The notes under the pieces: generated by a model
Seen by the model: the letters and a program-made list of their open reading frames with translations, nothing else
Database searches by the model: none
What the model was told of the DNA's origin: nothing
From: Armillaria gallica
Lineage: Eukaryota > Basidiomycota > Agaricomycetes > Agaricales > Physalacriaceae
Reading direction: 5' to 3'
DNA: 64,000 bases
Assembly: GCA_037576215.1 (NCBI GenBank)
Contig: JBANDB010000013.1
Coordinates: forward strand, 1,240,001 to 1,304,000
Shown here: piece after piece, positions 1 through 11,873 of the stretch
How positions within the stretch are numbered: the first letter of the stretch is position 1
Layout of the letters: every line of letters begins with the position of its first letter
Translations under genes and position numbers: made by a program

Positions 1-1414
1 CGCATCCTGTTCCAACCTTGTCCACGGTAAGCACAGGAGGTATAGACGACGAGGACTTGCATACCCTGTGGTGTGAGCTCAACGTCACGCACGACGTACG
101 GTTCCGATCTGACGCCTTGGACATCCCGCTCATTATACCCCAATTCCAAAAGACGGGTCTTTATCCTGGAGAACGTTTAGACAGGCGGAAGTCATAAATT
201 GCCAGCAGACCGACATAGAAAATCTCTCATCTCTGAGCTGTTTAGAGTCATCCGCTTTCTTTTGAGCATTAGCGCGGGTCCATTCTTCACATCGCCTCAC
301 ATCCTGGAAACGAGTAGATTAGACAGATGAGAGTCCATACGGAGTTTGTGCTAACTTTGTACGTGTCTTCGATCAACTTCTTCCGGCTCGTTCGAAACTC
401 GATTAGAGGCTCGGAGGACCCAGGCTGGCTTTCTAACTCTTTTATCTCTCCCCGGATGCCTACGATATCAGAAATCCAATAGTAGCCACTGGATGAGTGC
501 ATTTTTCTTGGTCCAGCTTTGTAGATGAAGGTAAGGAACGGAATACATGTGAGAAAGAGGCTGTAGTTTTACCATAGGTGAGGGGAATGAGATTCAAGAC
601 CTCGTCATTGACGTCGGGGAAATGACTTCTAACCTTGACGCGCATAGTAAGCTGACGATGACGATAAACTAGGGTGCAGCAACAGACAGGATTGCAAGGA
701 CCTACTTGGCCTTGAGGCATCGCTTGCAGACACGTCGGCGAAGTGTCCAATCAACAGAGACATTCTTGGCTGGGCAGAACTGATACAAGTGGTTAGATGG
801 ATGCATATCAAACCGAGAACGACCTACGTCGCAAACCGATTTCCCAAATAACAGGTCTACCCATCGGTATTCAGGAATTCCTCGAGGTGGCTCGATTCCC
901 CCGTCTGCTTCCCTGACCGCCTTCCAAACAAATGATAGATTATTCGCGGTCAGAGTGCGACAGAAATTTTCGTCGATGCGCGATAGATTGATGAGGTCTT
1001 GAGGAGAAAGCATAGTACAGACCTGTTGACGTTAGCCACTAGACGGGATAACAAGGTAGGCAAGCTCACAGTCAACAGGATATCCAGAGGCATCGTCGGT
1101 AACAGACTGAGATCTCGCCGTTTCTTCTCAGTTTGCTTCCTCTTGATCTGTGTACTAGTAGCCTTCATTGCCTTCGTCTTCTTTGCCGCTGCTGTCATAA
1201 TCGTTCGCCTTCGTTTCACTGGACCACGTTTCAACACTATACATTTCAACAATTATAACGTGGCGTGTAGGAAAAGGTGACCATTGCGCACCTGCATCGT
1301 ATCCTCTGTCGCGTTTCCCTCTGTTCTTCGTTTTGCCAGTCATCGTCTTCGGGTTTAGCAGGGCTCCTCCGTTTGGAAGAAACTGCCGATCTTGTAAGAG
1401 CGTCTTAGCTGCGT
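1..1414 (-). pseudogene. F-box family copy A, partial (runs off the left edge), start codon lost
   Basis: This is the agaricomycete F-box family in which an F-box (PLDIL..., then SPQDLINLSRID) is followed by an RWVDLLFG block, a Cys-containing motif (LRRRVCKRCLKAK), an FPDVND block, a coiled-coil-like stretch and a large C-terminal domain. Such proteins are thought to act as SCF ubiquitin-ligase adaptors. Exons can be followed on the minus strand from about 1414 down to the window edge, ending in the segment that precedes the C-terminal domain, so the 3' half is outside the window. At the position of the family ATG (1412-1414) the sequence reads ACG, and exon 1 then carries a net 4-base insertion relative to copy C, giving an early stop in that frame. 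Later exons (702-1013, 460-640, 287-480) read well. Either this is a pseudogene at its 5' end or it uses an unrecognised start. Family call is firm; status is inferred. Confidence 0.75.
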
Positions 1415-1482
1415 ATTGAAAGAAGATAATCCTTGACAATAAGTTTGCATTGGGATGATGGTGGTCGAGGGCTAAGGTCTAT

Positions 1483-1532
1483 GATTATGAATCATTTACA
1501 ATCGGACTTGTGTATTCGTATGGGTCCAAACT
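1483..1532 (-). promoter_or_regulatory. Conserved upstream block of F-box copy A
   Basis: A block reading (on the gene strand) GGACCCATACGAATACACAA, then GTCC, GATTGTAAATGATTCATAATC, lies about 70 bases upstream of the copy A start position. Nearly the same block precedes copies B, C and E, and other copies occur without a gene. Conservation upstream of coding sequence suggests a promoter/5' UTR element, or simply shared descent of the duplicated unit. Confidence 0.5.
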
Positions 1533-1830
1533 TCTGGCCGCAAGGGATGTTCCGAGTATAACTGCAAGCCTGTTATCCTGGATCCTCTCACGAGCAGCAC
1601 TGAAAGAAGTAACCGAAATATTGAAGATTTTGAAAATTCTGGAAACCAACGAAAAGGCATCCGCATGATACTCATATAAGGTAGTAACAGTAGCCTTTCA
1701 TGGAGAACGCCGTAGCACGAAATCAAGAAAAAACGGTCAAATGAATGTACTAGGATGGAGATATCACCATTGCCATAGTTCTAACAGGTCAAGAAAGTGA
1801 CGCAGTCTCGCTAGAGACCACACATCGGTA

Positions 1831-4377
1831 TCAAAGATTTAGATCCCTTTCAAATTCCACGATAAACATCGGCGGACGCTGTGCCGCAGGCATGACTGCA
1901 CCAGAAGTCAGGAACAAATCACGGTCCATCTGGGGATCGTTGACACCATGTCTACGTCAAATAAGCAACCGTAGAACGTTAAACAAGGACTACTCACACA
2001 TCCTGCAAATGCTTAGTGACGATCTCATACAACAGCGGATAGTCAACATGAGCAGAACAAAGCTGACAGTGAAAAACAGCCACGTCCCAGCTAAAATCGA
2101 CTGTTTCCTAACAACTTGCCTCTTCTTAGCCTCATCCTCCGGCGTAAAAAGACGAAAGTCCGGCTCGGGACCTGCACTGTCGAAGGTGCCCTTTTGTACC
2201 TAACATTGTCATCAATTACGTGTCATCAGGACAGGAGAAACGGACTCACACATTCGCGCCATGAGAGGATGGGAAGCCCGTAGACCGTGGGGCCCAAGAC
2301 CGAAGAATACTCACCAACGCGCTCGTGCGTAGGAAGGAAGCGAAGATTCAAGCTATCCATCTCCTCGGCGGTTGTGGTGGCGGGATCCAGAGAAGCGAGT
2401 TGTACTAAGGAGGCAACGATGGCAGATCGTTTCCTGTCGAAGAAGTGCATCCCACGTCTGAAGGAGCATAACATATCGTCGACGTCGCCGATGCTCCCCA
2501 GTCCAGGACAGTCAAAAGGAACACACTGGTGCTGCCAAAAATTTGTATTCGTGATGATAGGATCATTCTTGTATTCGCAGACGAAGACCGCTGTTGCCAA
2601 CTTCAAAGGGTTGACTGTTCTGTTTCTTAGAGATGCGGACGACCGGTATGTCAGGGCAGATTCCCTTCGGCGCTTCCAGTCAGCAATCAGAGTCGGGAGC
2701 TCATCCACAGCATCCGCAAAGCTGTCCACGGTGACGACTTGCTCAGTGGGGGCCTCCAAAATGACCCTAAATGCAGGGAACTTGCAAACATCTGCAAATG
2801 AAGGCATTTCGCGCCATACTACAGGCAAGAATTGCTGCTTGTACGTTTGAAGAATGGATTTGACGGTGTAAAAGCGGTCGCGTAATGCCATAGTACGGTC
2901 CATCTGGGCTCGCAGTTCACGACTGTCTGCGATCGCCGCCTCGAGACCCGGACGGATCCTGCTCCAACCTTGACCATGGTAAGCACAGAAAGCATAGACA
3001 ACATTGATTGCATACCCTGTGGCGTGAGCTCAGCGTCACGTACGATGGACGGTTCCGATCTGATGTCCCAGATGTCCTCCTCGTTATATCCCAATTCCAG
3101 AAGGCGGGTCTTTATCCTAGAAAGGCGTTCGGACAGGCGACAGTCATGAATCCCCTGCGGACTCACATAGAAAATCTCTCATCTCTCAAACGTTGTAAAT
3201 CATCCGCTTTCTTTCGGGCATTAGTTTGAACCCATACTTCACATCGTTCTGCATGCTAAAAATGAATGAATCAGATCAGTGAGACTCTACAAGGAGTTTG
3301 CGCTAACTTTGTTCAAGTCTTCAACCAGCGTCGTCCGCTCCATTCGAAACTCAGCTAGACGTTTAGAGGACCCAGGTTGAGCTTCTAGCTCTGTAATCTT
3401 TGCTTGGATGTCCGTGATATCTAGTATCCAATAATGATCCTCCCGTGGGCCCTGTTTTCCTGATCTAGCTTTGAAATTGGACATGATTAGTTGAATGCGT
3501 GCAAAAGAGACGGCAGATTTACTAGTTGTGAACGGAATCAGACTCAAGACGTCGTCATTGATATCCGGGAAGCGTATTTTAACCTTTGATACAGAGATCA
3601 AGCTGACGGGCATGATAAGTTTGAGTACAGCAACCGGCAAGAATATATGGACGTACTTTGCCTTCAAGCATCGCGCGCAGAGACGTCGTTGAAGCTTCCA
3701 GTTAACCGAGGCTTTCTTTCCACGCTTTCCATGGCAGAGCTGATACATCGGGTTAGACAGGTGCAAGTCGAACAGGGCGACGGCTTACGTCGCAGACTAA
3801 TTTCCCAAATAACAGGTCTACCCATCGATATTCAGGAACTCCACGAGGAGGTTCAATTCCTCTTTCTACTTCCCTCATCGCCTTCCAAACGAACGATACA
3901 TTATGTGCGGTCAGAGTATGGCAGAAACTTGCGTCAACTCGTGATAGATTGATGAGGTCTCGAGGAGAAAGCATGCCAAAGATCTGGTGACATTGATCAA
4001 TAGACGCGGTGGCAAAGGAGTCGAGCTTACCAAGAAAAGAATATCCAGTGGCACTCTGGAAAAGAGGCTGATAGTTTGCTGTTTCTTTCCAGTTCCCTTT
4101 CGTTTGGTCTGTGTGACCTTTGTCTCCTTTGTTGCTGCCGTATTGGAACTGGTTCGAATTTGTTTCACTGAACGGTGTTTCGATACTATACATTTCAACA
4201 ATTCAGAATACAGTGTATAGGAAAAGTTGGTCATCACGTACCTTCACTTCGTCCTTTGTGGCCGTTCGCGGGCCCCTCGTTGTCGCTGTGTTCTGGTTGC
4301 CACTCGTCGGGTTCGGGTCCAGCGAGACTCTTCTGTTTGAAAGGCGCTGCCATTCTTGCAGACCGCCTCGTCTGCAT
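1831..4377 (-). pseudogene. F-box family copy B with a 1-base frameshift near its C-terminus
   Basis: The longest reading is a full-length member: exon 1 begins MQTRRSARMA at 4377, the F-box exon reads FGMLSPRDLINLSRVDASFC (3985-3880 region), followed by RWVDLLFG, the LQRRLCARCLKAK Cys motif, FPDINDDVLSLIP, a coiled-coil-like stretch and the C-terminal domain (2226-2903) containing TTTAEEMDSL and LSWREC. In the penultimate exon (about 2060-2120) copy B is one base shorter than copy C between the shared GTTGT and TTTCAC, so the frame is lost just before the FHCQLC...H Zn-finger-like motif. The expected last exon (VNDPQMDRDLFL) is still recognisable and would end at 1831. The CxxxC pair in the central domain is also reduced to one Cys (CEYKND). 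So it is probably a recent pseudogene or encodes a C-terminally altered protein. A sequencing error cannot be excluded. Confidence 0.8.
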
Positions 4378-4493
4378 ATTCGCTGTAAAAAAAAAGTTGA
4401 AAGAAGGGAGTCTCAGATGATGGTGGTCGGGGTGATGGTGGTGGTTTCTATTCTAGTACGTCCAAACAGGGAGATCGTCCAAGGTAGGCCAGT

Positions 4494-4545
4494 GATTATG
4501 AAATCATCTGTCATCGGAGTTGTGTATTCGTATGGGTCCTAACTT
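4494..4545 (-). promoter_or_regulatory. Conserved upstream block of F-box copy B
   Basis: Same block as upstream of copy A (gene strand: GGACCCATACGAATACACAA followed by a GATTTCATAATC end), about 117 bases upstream of the copy B ATG at 4377. Confidence 0.45.
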
Positions 4546-4739
4546 GAAGCTTGAGAGCGCACGCTTCAACAGGCTAACATGGCTGGTGATTTCATGATTT
4601 TTAGTGTGTCCACTGGAGATGCATCGTGAAATTTGTTCGGCTTTCTCGCGGAGGCTAGGTGTTCGACTGTTCTGTTCTCTTTTCGTCTTTCCATCTGATG
4701 TCGAGGACCGTGTACATGCAGAGAGATGAATATGTATTG

Positions 4740-5610
4740 TCACCGCTCAGCGTTATAGCCCGAAGACGATCTGATATTCATCTTGCTGTGAAGAAGTGAG
4801 GCTGCCTGACAAGTCCCGAGGGATCCCGGGCGTGCTGGAGCACTGATAGCGACAACAGCTCAAAGAGACAGTTATTATTGAGTGGGAGACACAGTTTTAT
4901 GGGGGAATCAGAAACCTAGATGGATCTGAGGAGGTTACCTGCAGGGTAACGGGAGATGGTAAACAGAAGTGTCACGCATATAGTCAACGTGTGAGACGTA
5001 CGCGGTCATTCTCCGCTCCACTGGTGCACTTCTCCTTCACGTATCGTCCTGGAAGCGCTGGTGTAGCCTAAAGGCGAGCCGTAATGATAGTGATAACACT
5101 CGATACGTGGAAGAAGCTGTGAGAACGATAGCGAGGAGCTCGTCGGAGACGCCCAAATCTGCTTGCTGGTTTGATTGCGGTCGTGGTTCGTCGAACACCT
5201 GCATAGATTGTCAGCACGTAGGGAAGAGCTGGACGACAATGAATATGCCATCTACTGACCTTATAGGCTATCCACGGTGCCGTGATATCGATAATTCTGC
5301 TCTCTAGTGTCGTTTGCAGCATTTTTCTACTTCTGTTTCCTCGAAGATTATTCATCTTAGTATCAGAGCATTTGGTCCCTCCGCCGCATTGCTTTCGCCG
5401 TATTATGCATCGAAACTGTTGTTGGCATTTCTGAAGGTGTAGAAGGCGTCCTGATTCCTGCTTAGTCGGTTCTGCTTGTTGAGCAGCGGGTCGGTCCTAA
5501 GAAAAGTGCGATTCATGACCAAACGATGAATACGGGGCCAAGATTATATTGAGGAGGTAGTGGACAAAGGTTTGTAGCCTTGCTGATGGTGGGAGTAAAG
5601 GTGAAGGAGT
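4740..5610. other. Gene-poor stretch
   Basis: Only short overlapping ORFs on both strands with no recognisable domain. It contains one copy of a dispersed repeat (about 4975-5011, reading CGCATATAGTCAACGTGTGA) that recurs near 22003. Confidence 0.4.
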
Positions 5611-5613
5611 TTG

Positions 5614-5641
5614 CAAGTCTAATTACAAATGATTTATAATC
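5614..5641 (+). promoter_or_regulatory. Half copy of the F-box upstream block
   Basis: The sequence AAGTCTAATTACAAATGA followed by TTTATAATC matches the gene-proximal half of the block found upstream of copies A, B, C and E, here on the plus strand, 71 bases before a remnant first exon. Confidence 0.4.
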
Positions 5642-5711
5642 GCCGATCTCAATCTCCCCTTACATCTCGACCACCCGGCCTCGAGTCCTCGACAAAATCT
5701 CTTCTTTCAAT

Positions 5712-5855
5712 ATGCAGCTAAGACGCTCTGCAAAACGAGAGTCTGAATTCGATTACTGGCTATGCGAAAACGAGCCTGATGATAGCGAAAGGAAAGACGA
5801 ACTCGAAGGGTTTGCTTCGCGCCACCAATATGCCGAAGGGAGAGATTTGATTTAG
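5712..5855 (+). pseudogene. F-box family remnant: orphan first exon
   Basis: An ATG at 5712 begins MQLRRSAKRESEFDYW, closely matching the family first exon (MQTRRSAR in B and C) and preceded by the half block at 5614-5641. After the acidic tail (ENEPDDSERKDELEG) the reading frame stops at about 5855. No F-box exon follows on the plus strand. This is the only family piece in the left part of the window that points rightward. It appears to be a dead 5' fragment left by deletion or rearrangement. Confidence 0.5.
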
Positions 5856-6319
5856 GTGGCTTACGATAATCTTTGACCTTTCGTGGACGTTATTGTGTCG
5901 TTGTCGCATCATGAGGTATAAATGTAATACACAAGTCAAAGAACAATTTGTGATGAGTACATAATGCCATGACTAGTTAGTTCAAGTTTGTTTTCAGTTT
6001 TGTTTCCACTTCGCATGTCTCACATATCATCTCCGTCCCATACGATAAGTGTTCCTCCATTCTAGTCTGTTGGTCACAATCTAAGTGATACTCCCGTATT
6101 CCTTATTGCAACGAATGAGGAATATTGATTAGATCGTCTATGCCCAGCGCCACGCAGAGAGATAGCGAGCTGGATATTTGGCGAGATTCTCCATGGGCAA
6201 CAATGATACTGATGGGATAAAAAGGTGTTCAGCAGTGTGAAGAAAAGATACATTTTCAATGATATCGAACCTCAGGTAAAAGTAATAGCCGTTTCACTCA
6301 AACCGAATCCAATCTTCGA

Positions 6320-7579
6320 TTATCCCCTTCCAAACTTTCTCCTTCTATCATCGTGAGAATCCTCCGGATACTCGAGCATCGAAGACCCTCCCTCCGAATG
6401 GTGGTGTCTAGGTGCGTCCCTTGCCAGGCCCAACCCGTCTGGAAGCATTATTCCGCGATAATTGGCAGGATTAGGCTCCCCATGGGGACACTCCCCTCCT
6501 GCATGTCGAACACCTATCCTTCTACACCGAAAACACCCTTGCCGACTCCGCAAATAGTGTCGTTGCTCATTCGTAAGCGATGGAATACTCGCATACGAAA
6601 CGAACTTGGGTCGCTCCGGCAATGAACGAGCCTGAACTCTGGATATGAGAGGCCTCGGAGACGAAGGTGGGTGCGAGGGATGGATGGTGATTTAGACCCG
6701 TCATTGATACGAGAGATTGGAGAGGGAGGAAGAGGGGGAGTTGTCGTTGAACGTTTTGGTGGAAAGTCCGAGTCGCGTTTGCGCAGACGTGGATCCGTTG
6801 GTATGGCAGATAAAGATACAGGTGTGGTAGCCGTTACATCACTCATCGAATCAACGTCATCGGTTGTTTCCTCCAGACACCTGATCAAAAGGATCCACTG
6901 CATGAGGTCATCCTCCTCGTAGCGTCAGTGTCGCGTCGGTGTATGGAAGAGAGATGATTATTGAGGTGTGATTTGAAATGCGAGAAGCTCTTCATTGCTG
7001 AGATGATGGACTGTGTTCCGGAGGAGGGTGTTCTTGGAGCGGAGACGCGATATCCAGACAATGACAGGTTCGTCTACTGATTGGTAGGTCGCCAGAATCG
7101 AATCCCTGATTTTCCGGTCCCAATCTCTCGGGAGAAATGCTGTCCGTAGTTCAGACAGGAAATTGGTAAGCGTCAACGAGCACAGATGGCTCATGTCTGC
7201 CATGAACCAGTCCCGTACAAGTGGATCCTTGAATCCGAGGGACAGGGAGGGGACATGCCTTGAAGGAACCAGATTCTCATTACTCTGGATGTAGGTACGC
7301 GCCATGAATTCGTATTCTGTGAAGTCGCAAGGAGTGAATGGATCACAACAGGATTTGATGATAGGGATATGCGAACTGCTGTACTCGAAGCGTGAAGCCA
7401 TCCCAGTCGAAGAGGCCATGGTACTGCAAATCTCGAGTGGCGAGCTTGTAGGCGAAAGAAAAAGGTAGCGCGGAGGTAGTGTGGTCCCCCGAAAGTAGCT
7501 TTCGGTGCGCTGCTCGAAGGCTCTCGAAAATATATTTTGAAATAAACGGTGGACCCGAGTTAACAAAGCAACACGACAT
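6320..7579 (-). mobile_element. Decayed Ty3-like retrotransposon gag
   Basis: On the minus strand a gag-like polyprotein is spread over three frames. The N-terminal part (7579-7343) reads LFDWDGFTLRVQQFAYPYH. The middle (7330-6958) contains the Retrotrans_gag-type core FLSELRTAFLPRDWDRKIRD ... LRSKNTLLRNTVHHLSNEEL. After a Ser/Pro-rich linker in another frame (6903-6640) the end (6622-6320) has the zinc-knuckle-like motif CFRCRRIGVRHAGGECPHG typical of agaricomycete gag proteins. Frame changes at about 7350 and about 6640 and the lack of any protease, reverse transcriptase or integrase nearby show that it is a non-autonomous remnant. No LTRs were identified by eye. Confidence 0.7.
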
Positions 7580-8518
7580 GGTACGCGGCGGTCCCCGTGG
7601 TCAAGATGGATTGAACGATGAAGGCACCAGAGAAAAACACGAGTTTGATATGAATGGTTGCATTGAACAGACAGAGAAAAAGGCTAGAGCAAGGTCCGCC
7701 TCCTAGGGCACGCAGCTATGCTTGGTGTGACCATTCTTCCGAAAAGAGAGTACAAAGGAAGGGTAATGGCAGAAATGATGAAATCCTGATGGGACTTTGT
7801 TCTGAGTATCAAATTAGCCCAAGCACAAAGTATGATCTGTGGCGTCGATGATGACCGAAATGAAACAAACAACTGAACCGTTTCGGTACTGGGTAATTTT
7901 CATGGTAGCCAGACCTCATCGAAGTATCATAGAGCAGACAGAGATTTCCTCAAATTTTGTATGAGCTACCGCGGTAAAAGAAGATGCAATAATCCCAGAA
8001 ATTCATGCATCGAAGGCGGAGGGATGATCTCCTAATAGTCCTGTTATGGACAAGCGCGTCGGGATAATTTGCCCGAATCTTTTTGCTCGCTAAATTAGAA
8101 CTACACTGTCAGCATAGTAAAAATACCAGAAGGGCGATGACGAGACGAACATTTCCCCATCCATAATCCTAACGAGTGCCCCATGCATGATGAATGCGAC
8201 AAGCGCTCAGCCACATCTTGTTCTATGTCAGGAAATTTCATCCATATCTCCAGTAAGTAGCACAATCGTACGAGCGAAGAAAATGTGCTGCGAGTCGGCT
8301 GTAATGGACAGGCACAGATCGACAGTTGAATGATGAGCACAGGAAGTAGGATCCTACGCCTACCTAGTTCTTGATTAGGCCCGATATTGGACGGAAAAGA
8401 GAGACTCAAATGGAGAGAGCGCGAACCTCGAATCGACCATCGGAGTCGTTGATCAAGTTGATTTTGAGTTAATTCGGATATGCGGCCGAAGGTTCCGACA
8501 GGCAACGGAATAATCCGG
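7580..8518. other. Stretch without a supported gene
   Basis: There are only unsupported ORFs. The longest (minus, 8544-8101, 147 codons) has no recognisable domain or intron-exon logic and is Arg/Leu/Ser-rich as expected from chance translation. Confidence 0.3.
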
Positions 8519-9046
8519 TCACGCCTTACCCCTAAACACGTCAACCGGACCCCGTGTAAGTATAATTATTGGCTTGTTATTGGCTTCAAGAATAGAAGTT
8601 TGTAGTCGGTTATAAGCATCTATAACTTGATTACTTGAAAACCAGTGTGTTGGGCCTCCCCATTCTGCTACTTCAATGAGCCTCCGAGACCGAAGTACAT
8701 TTGTCTCCTTCCATTCTCCTTCTTGAATCTTCACCTTTGTTTATTCCGCGGCGGTGGCTTCAGAGCTGTTATTTCGTCACCACAACCGTCCTCTATCGAC
8801 AAGAACACGGTCTACTTCACCCTCGAGCTCAAGTGAACAGGCTCTACAGGCGCAGGCTCCCCGGGCTCCCCAATGAATGGATAGTCCTGCAGCCTGAATC
8901 TCCGCTTTCAGGCTACTATTAATCCTTAGAGGAGGAATCCTCATCGTAGTTTTACACAGAAGGCAAGGCCGTATCTGAGGATTCTCGTATCCCGGTTCCA
9001 GTTGATTTTTATACCATATCTGAGTATTACAAGGGGAACTCACCAT
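8519..9046 (-). other. Unrecognised coding-like fragments
   Basis: Two minus-strand open stretches read like protein but belong to no family I recognise. One (9046-8777) contains RPCLLCKTTMRIPPL and GACACRACSLELEGEVDRV, i.e. a CxxC followed by a CxCxxC. The other (8734-8519) reads EVAEWGGPTHWFSSNQVIDA ... NKPIIILTRGPVDVFRGK. They could be exons of one gene, but I could not find a splice joining them in frame. They may equally be relics of a mobile element. Confidence 0.2.
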
Positions 9047-9416
9047 TAAAAATAACTGAAGGAGTAATTATCCTTGATTTTAGATGACTCTCTACAAGTA
9101 TGAGAGAGAGCATTGCTCGACATAGTTCCGATGCTGCATTGATTTGGTGACTTTGGAGTATGATGCATGAGGAGGGATACGACATCATTCACGGCTAGGT
9201 CTTCAAACCGCCGACTCATATGTTAAAGAATTAAGAGTGAATTGAATGCACGATGAAATTTACAGAAGAACAAGCTTGTTGACGAGTACACTGAAAAGGC
9301 TTAATCGACCTGGGCAGAGTCATTTCCTTTATACAAAAAATTATATGTTGAAACATAATGGTATTTGCGAAACAGTGGATGCTGAATAACAATACAGCGT
9401 TCAAATTCAACAATGA

Positions 9417-10738
9417 TTAATCTGTGTTTGAACAGGTCCACGAGGCCTTCAAGTAGGAGGAAATCGTTAGTAATCAACCAAAAAAGATCTAGAAGAAACA
9501 CGCACATCTTGCGCACTAGGCGCTGCGACACTTAGGTACGGTGGCAGGCCAAGACATTCAGCGACGGTCACGAGGTTATAACCTGCACCTAGCAAATCGT
9601 CAAGGGCATGCGGGAGAACGGTCGTACTGTAGTTGCGTCGATATAAGACTCATATTATCGTGGTTATTGTAAGCTCTCACCTAGTAGTTTCTTCGATATA
9701 CCAGAATCAGATCATTCCTTTTTAACGAAACAGAATCGAACTACTCACCGACAGTCTCATGATTCAACGTCAAAATCGTGCTAGGATGCTTAGCCACGAG
9801 GGTATCATAATCCTTCTCGCTATTCTCGGCAGTTTCTCCGACGGAATCCCCGGAACTACGTTGAAGGAGTCAGGTCACGACGGCCACTGGGTAGGCGAAA
9901 GGGTAGACGTACTCGAAATCCCAGATAATCACACTTTGGTTGTGAGCAGCGGCGACTTGCAACACACCGTCGTTGTAACTACCATATGGAGGCCTCATGA
10001 ACGCGACCTTGACTCCGAGGATTTTCTCCAAAGCCGCTATGATAGAGTTTAGTTGAAATTCGTAATCGATTGGCGAGGAACGTACTATCAGTGAGTGTAA
10101 ATTCACTTTCCACTGTCAACAAGGACAAGTTAAGAGATTGCTTGATGAAAATGTGTCGTCAAACTACATACCTTGGTCGGTGGTGAGTGTAGCCAAGTCT
10201 TTATGGGCCCATGTATGCCTGTATTCAAATTTAAGTCAATCGACCCCGTATCCGGACATTATATCATCACTCACGAAGCGATCTGATGACCCTTTGAGTA
10301 CGCGTTTTGTAGCGCTGCTCTCTCGGTGTCTCCATATATACAGCCATCTGCAAGGATACGCGCATCAGCACTGGGAATACCATTCACGGCTTGCTGAAGA
10401 CTGACAGTTGTTACCATCTGAACAATTCGAATGTGGGTTAGATTTGGCGAGTTCGAAGGTAAAGTCAATAATATGGCACGTACTAACGAAGAACGTGCCT
10501 TTGACGCCTTTAGCATCGAGCATATCGACAATGTTTTGCCTAAAGACCACCCCATGAGTAAGGAACATGACCTACGTTGGATTGAAACGTACGAATAGAT
10601 GTAAGGTCCGTCATCGAATGTCAGAGCAGCGGTATTCGGAACAGCACAAGAGGTGATCACGCCACCGGTCTGTCGTTTCGTGGGATGCGAAAAAGCCGCA
10701 GTGGCCAATGCAATCGTGAGGAAAGCGGAAGACAACAT
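9417..10738 (-). CDS. Secreted chitin/polysaccharide deacetylase (NodB, CE4)
   Basis: Predicted to remove N-acetyl groups from cell-wall chitin or another polysaccharide. The N-terminus (MLSSAFLTIALATAAFSHPT) is a signal peptide followed by a KR dibasic site. Spliced exons give all NodB motifs: TFDDGP (metal-binding Asp pair), HTWAH (metal-binding H-x3-H), RPPYGSYND, DFDSGDSVG and LTLNHET, then VTVAECLGLPPY and a C-terminal SWTC. About eight introns are needed; most are GT-AG and preserve frame (for example gtacgt...tttag after IYS and gtgagt...acag before HTWAH). The intron after HET is long and its acceptor uncertain (about 9640-9730). The stop at 9417 is chosen because the last exon then ends in SWTCSNTD. 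Start at 10738 is supported by the signal peptide and a TATA box at 10805. Substrate (chitin versus other) is inferred from family. Confidence 0.88.
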
Positions 10739-10804
10739 CTTGATGATATGGATTTGAATGTTGAGGGTAAAGTTGGATACAAAACGACGGATATCAGTCC
10801 AGCC

Positions 10805-10811
10805 TTTTATA
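10805..10811 (-). promoter_or_regulatory. TATA box of the deacetylase gene
   Basis: TATAAAA on the minus strand, about 67 bases upstream of the deacetylase ATG at 10738. Confidence 0.5.
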
Positions 10812-11830
10812 TCAAATCGTTAGTGCGCACTCGACACTAATCAGATGCTGCTCAGACACACGAGGCGGTGGCCACGTTCCTGCGAATTGTTTCAAACCCC
10901 GAGGCGGCCTTCAATAGGAGCGGATAGTGGTTTTGCAGGGCAGTGTCTGATTCAATGCACCACATCCCTCGATGCTTCTTCGGCGATTCTGTCTCAACGT
11001 TGCCTCCAGTATTGTTGCAGAAATGGCCACGGCTGCATAAGCGTTAGAAAGACATGTCTTCGAACAGGACCCTAGGAGTCGATGTAGAATCATAGGGACT
11101 TGGAAGTCGGTGTCGGGTGGCGTCTCGTAGCTAGAGTTTCTTTATCACATGGGAGGTTCAGCCTCCCGTACAACCAGATTATCCGTCCAGAGCCTCGATG
11201 AATCCGAAAGTAGCAAGAATGTTGGCCCCACCGGAGCTGGAGCTCCAGACCAAATTTACTAAACTGCAGTAGGCAGAAATAGGTAGAATTACCGTAGTCG
11301 TGTCTGATCCATATCCACGGTATGATAGAGACCGATTAGCGGAAGATGCGTATATACAAACACGACACAAAGCGGGGAAAAAGTAAGGCAGAGCGAAAGT
11401 TAATACCCCTCTCTTTACAGCTTATATGAGAAGTGTGCGAGTAGATGCTTTCCAGGACCGATAAGAGGTAGAGACTTCAAGTACCACATATCCAGATTTC
11501 AACGCAGCAATCTAGGTCATTTCGAAGGAAGGGGAGTGAGTCGCGATAGAGCAGGACAAGAGCAGAAACTGATGACAGCGTATTTTGGGCGTACTTGATT
11601 ATCGGCCCAATATCATGTTTTTGTTTTTGAGGTTGCGAGATAAGCGCAACTTTGCTTCTGGTGCGGAATACCATTGTAGTTAGCGACGACATATGGTAGA
11701 AAATGGATGGTGGTTGATCATCCCAGCGTTCGGCAACCCGGCATCGACACGACGCCGCCAAACAAAGACAACCCTTCCGATTATCAAACATTTCCTTTCC
11801 CTGTCACCACCAAGCCAGTGCCGGATTGAA
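10812..11830. other. Intergenic stretch
   Basis: No supported gene between the deacetylase promoter and the end of F-box copy C. Short ORFs on both strands have no domain signal. Confidence 0.4.
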
Positions 11831-11870
11831 GATTTTGTAATCTGACTTGTGTATTCATGGGGTCTGAACT
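11831..11870 (-). promoter_or_regulatory. Orphan F-box upstream block just past copy C
   Basis: The minus strand of this stretch repeats a degenerate form of the F-box upstream block (plus strand: TAATCTGACTTGTGTATTCA then GGGGTCTGAACTT). It starts four bases beyond the copy C stop codon and points leftward, but no F-box exon follows. It marks the former position of another tandem copy. Confidence 0.4.
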
Positions 11871-11873
11871 TCT

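Noticed and set aside
8101..8544. Minus-strand ORF of 147 codons as a gene
   Set aside because: No domain, no plausible splice structure, composition like random translation. One short FPDI..DV piece resembles the F-box family FPDIND block but nothing around it does.
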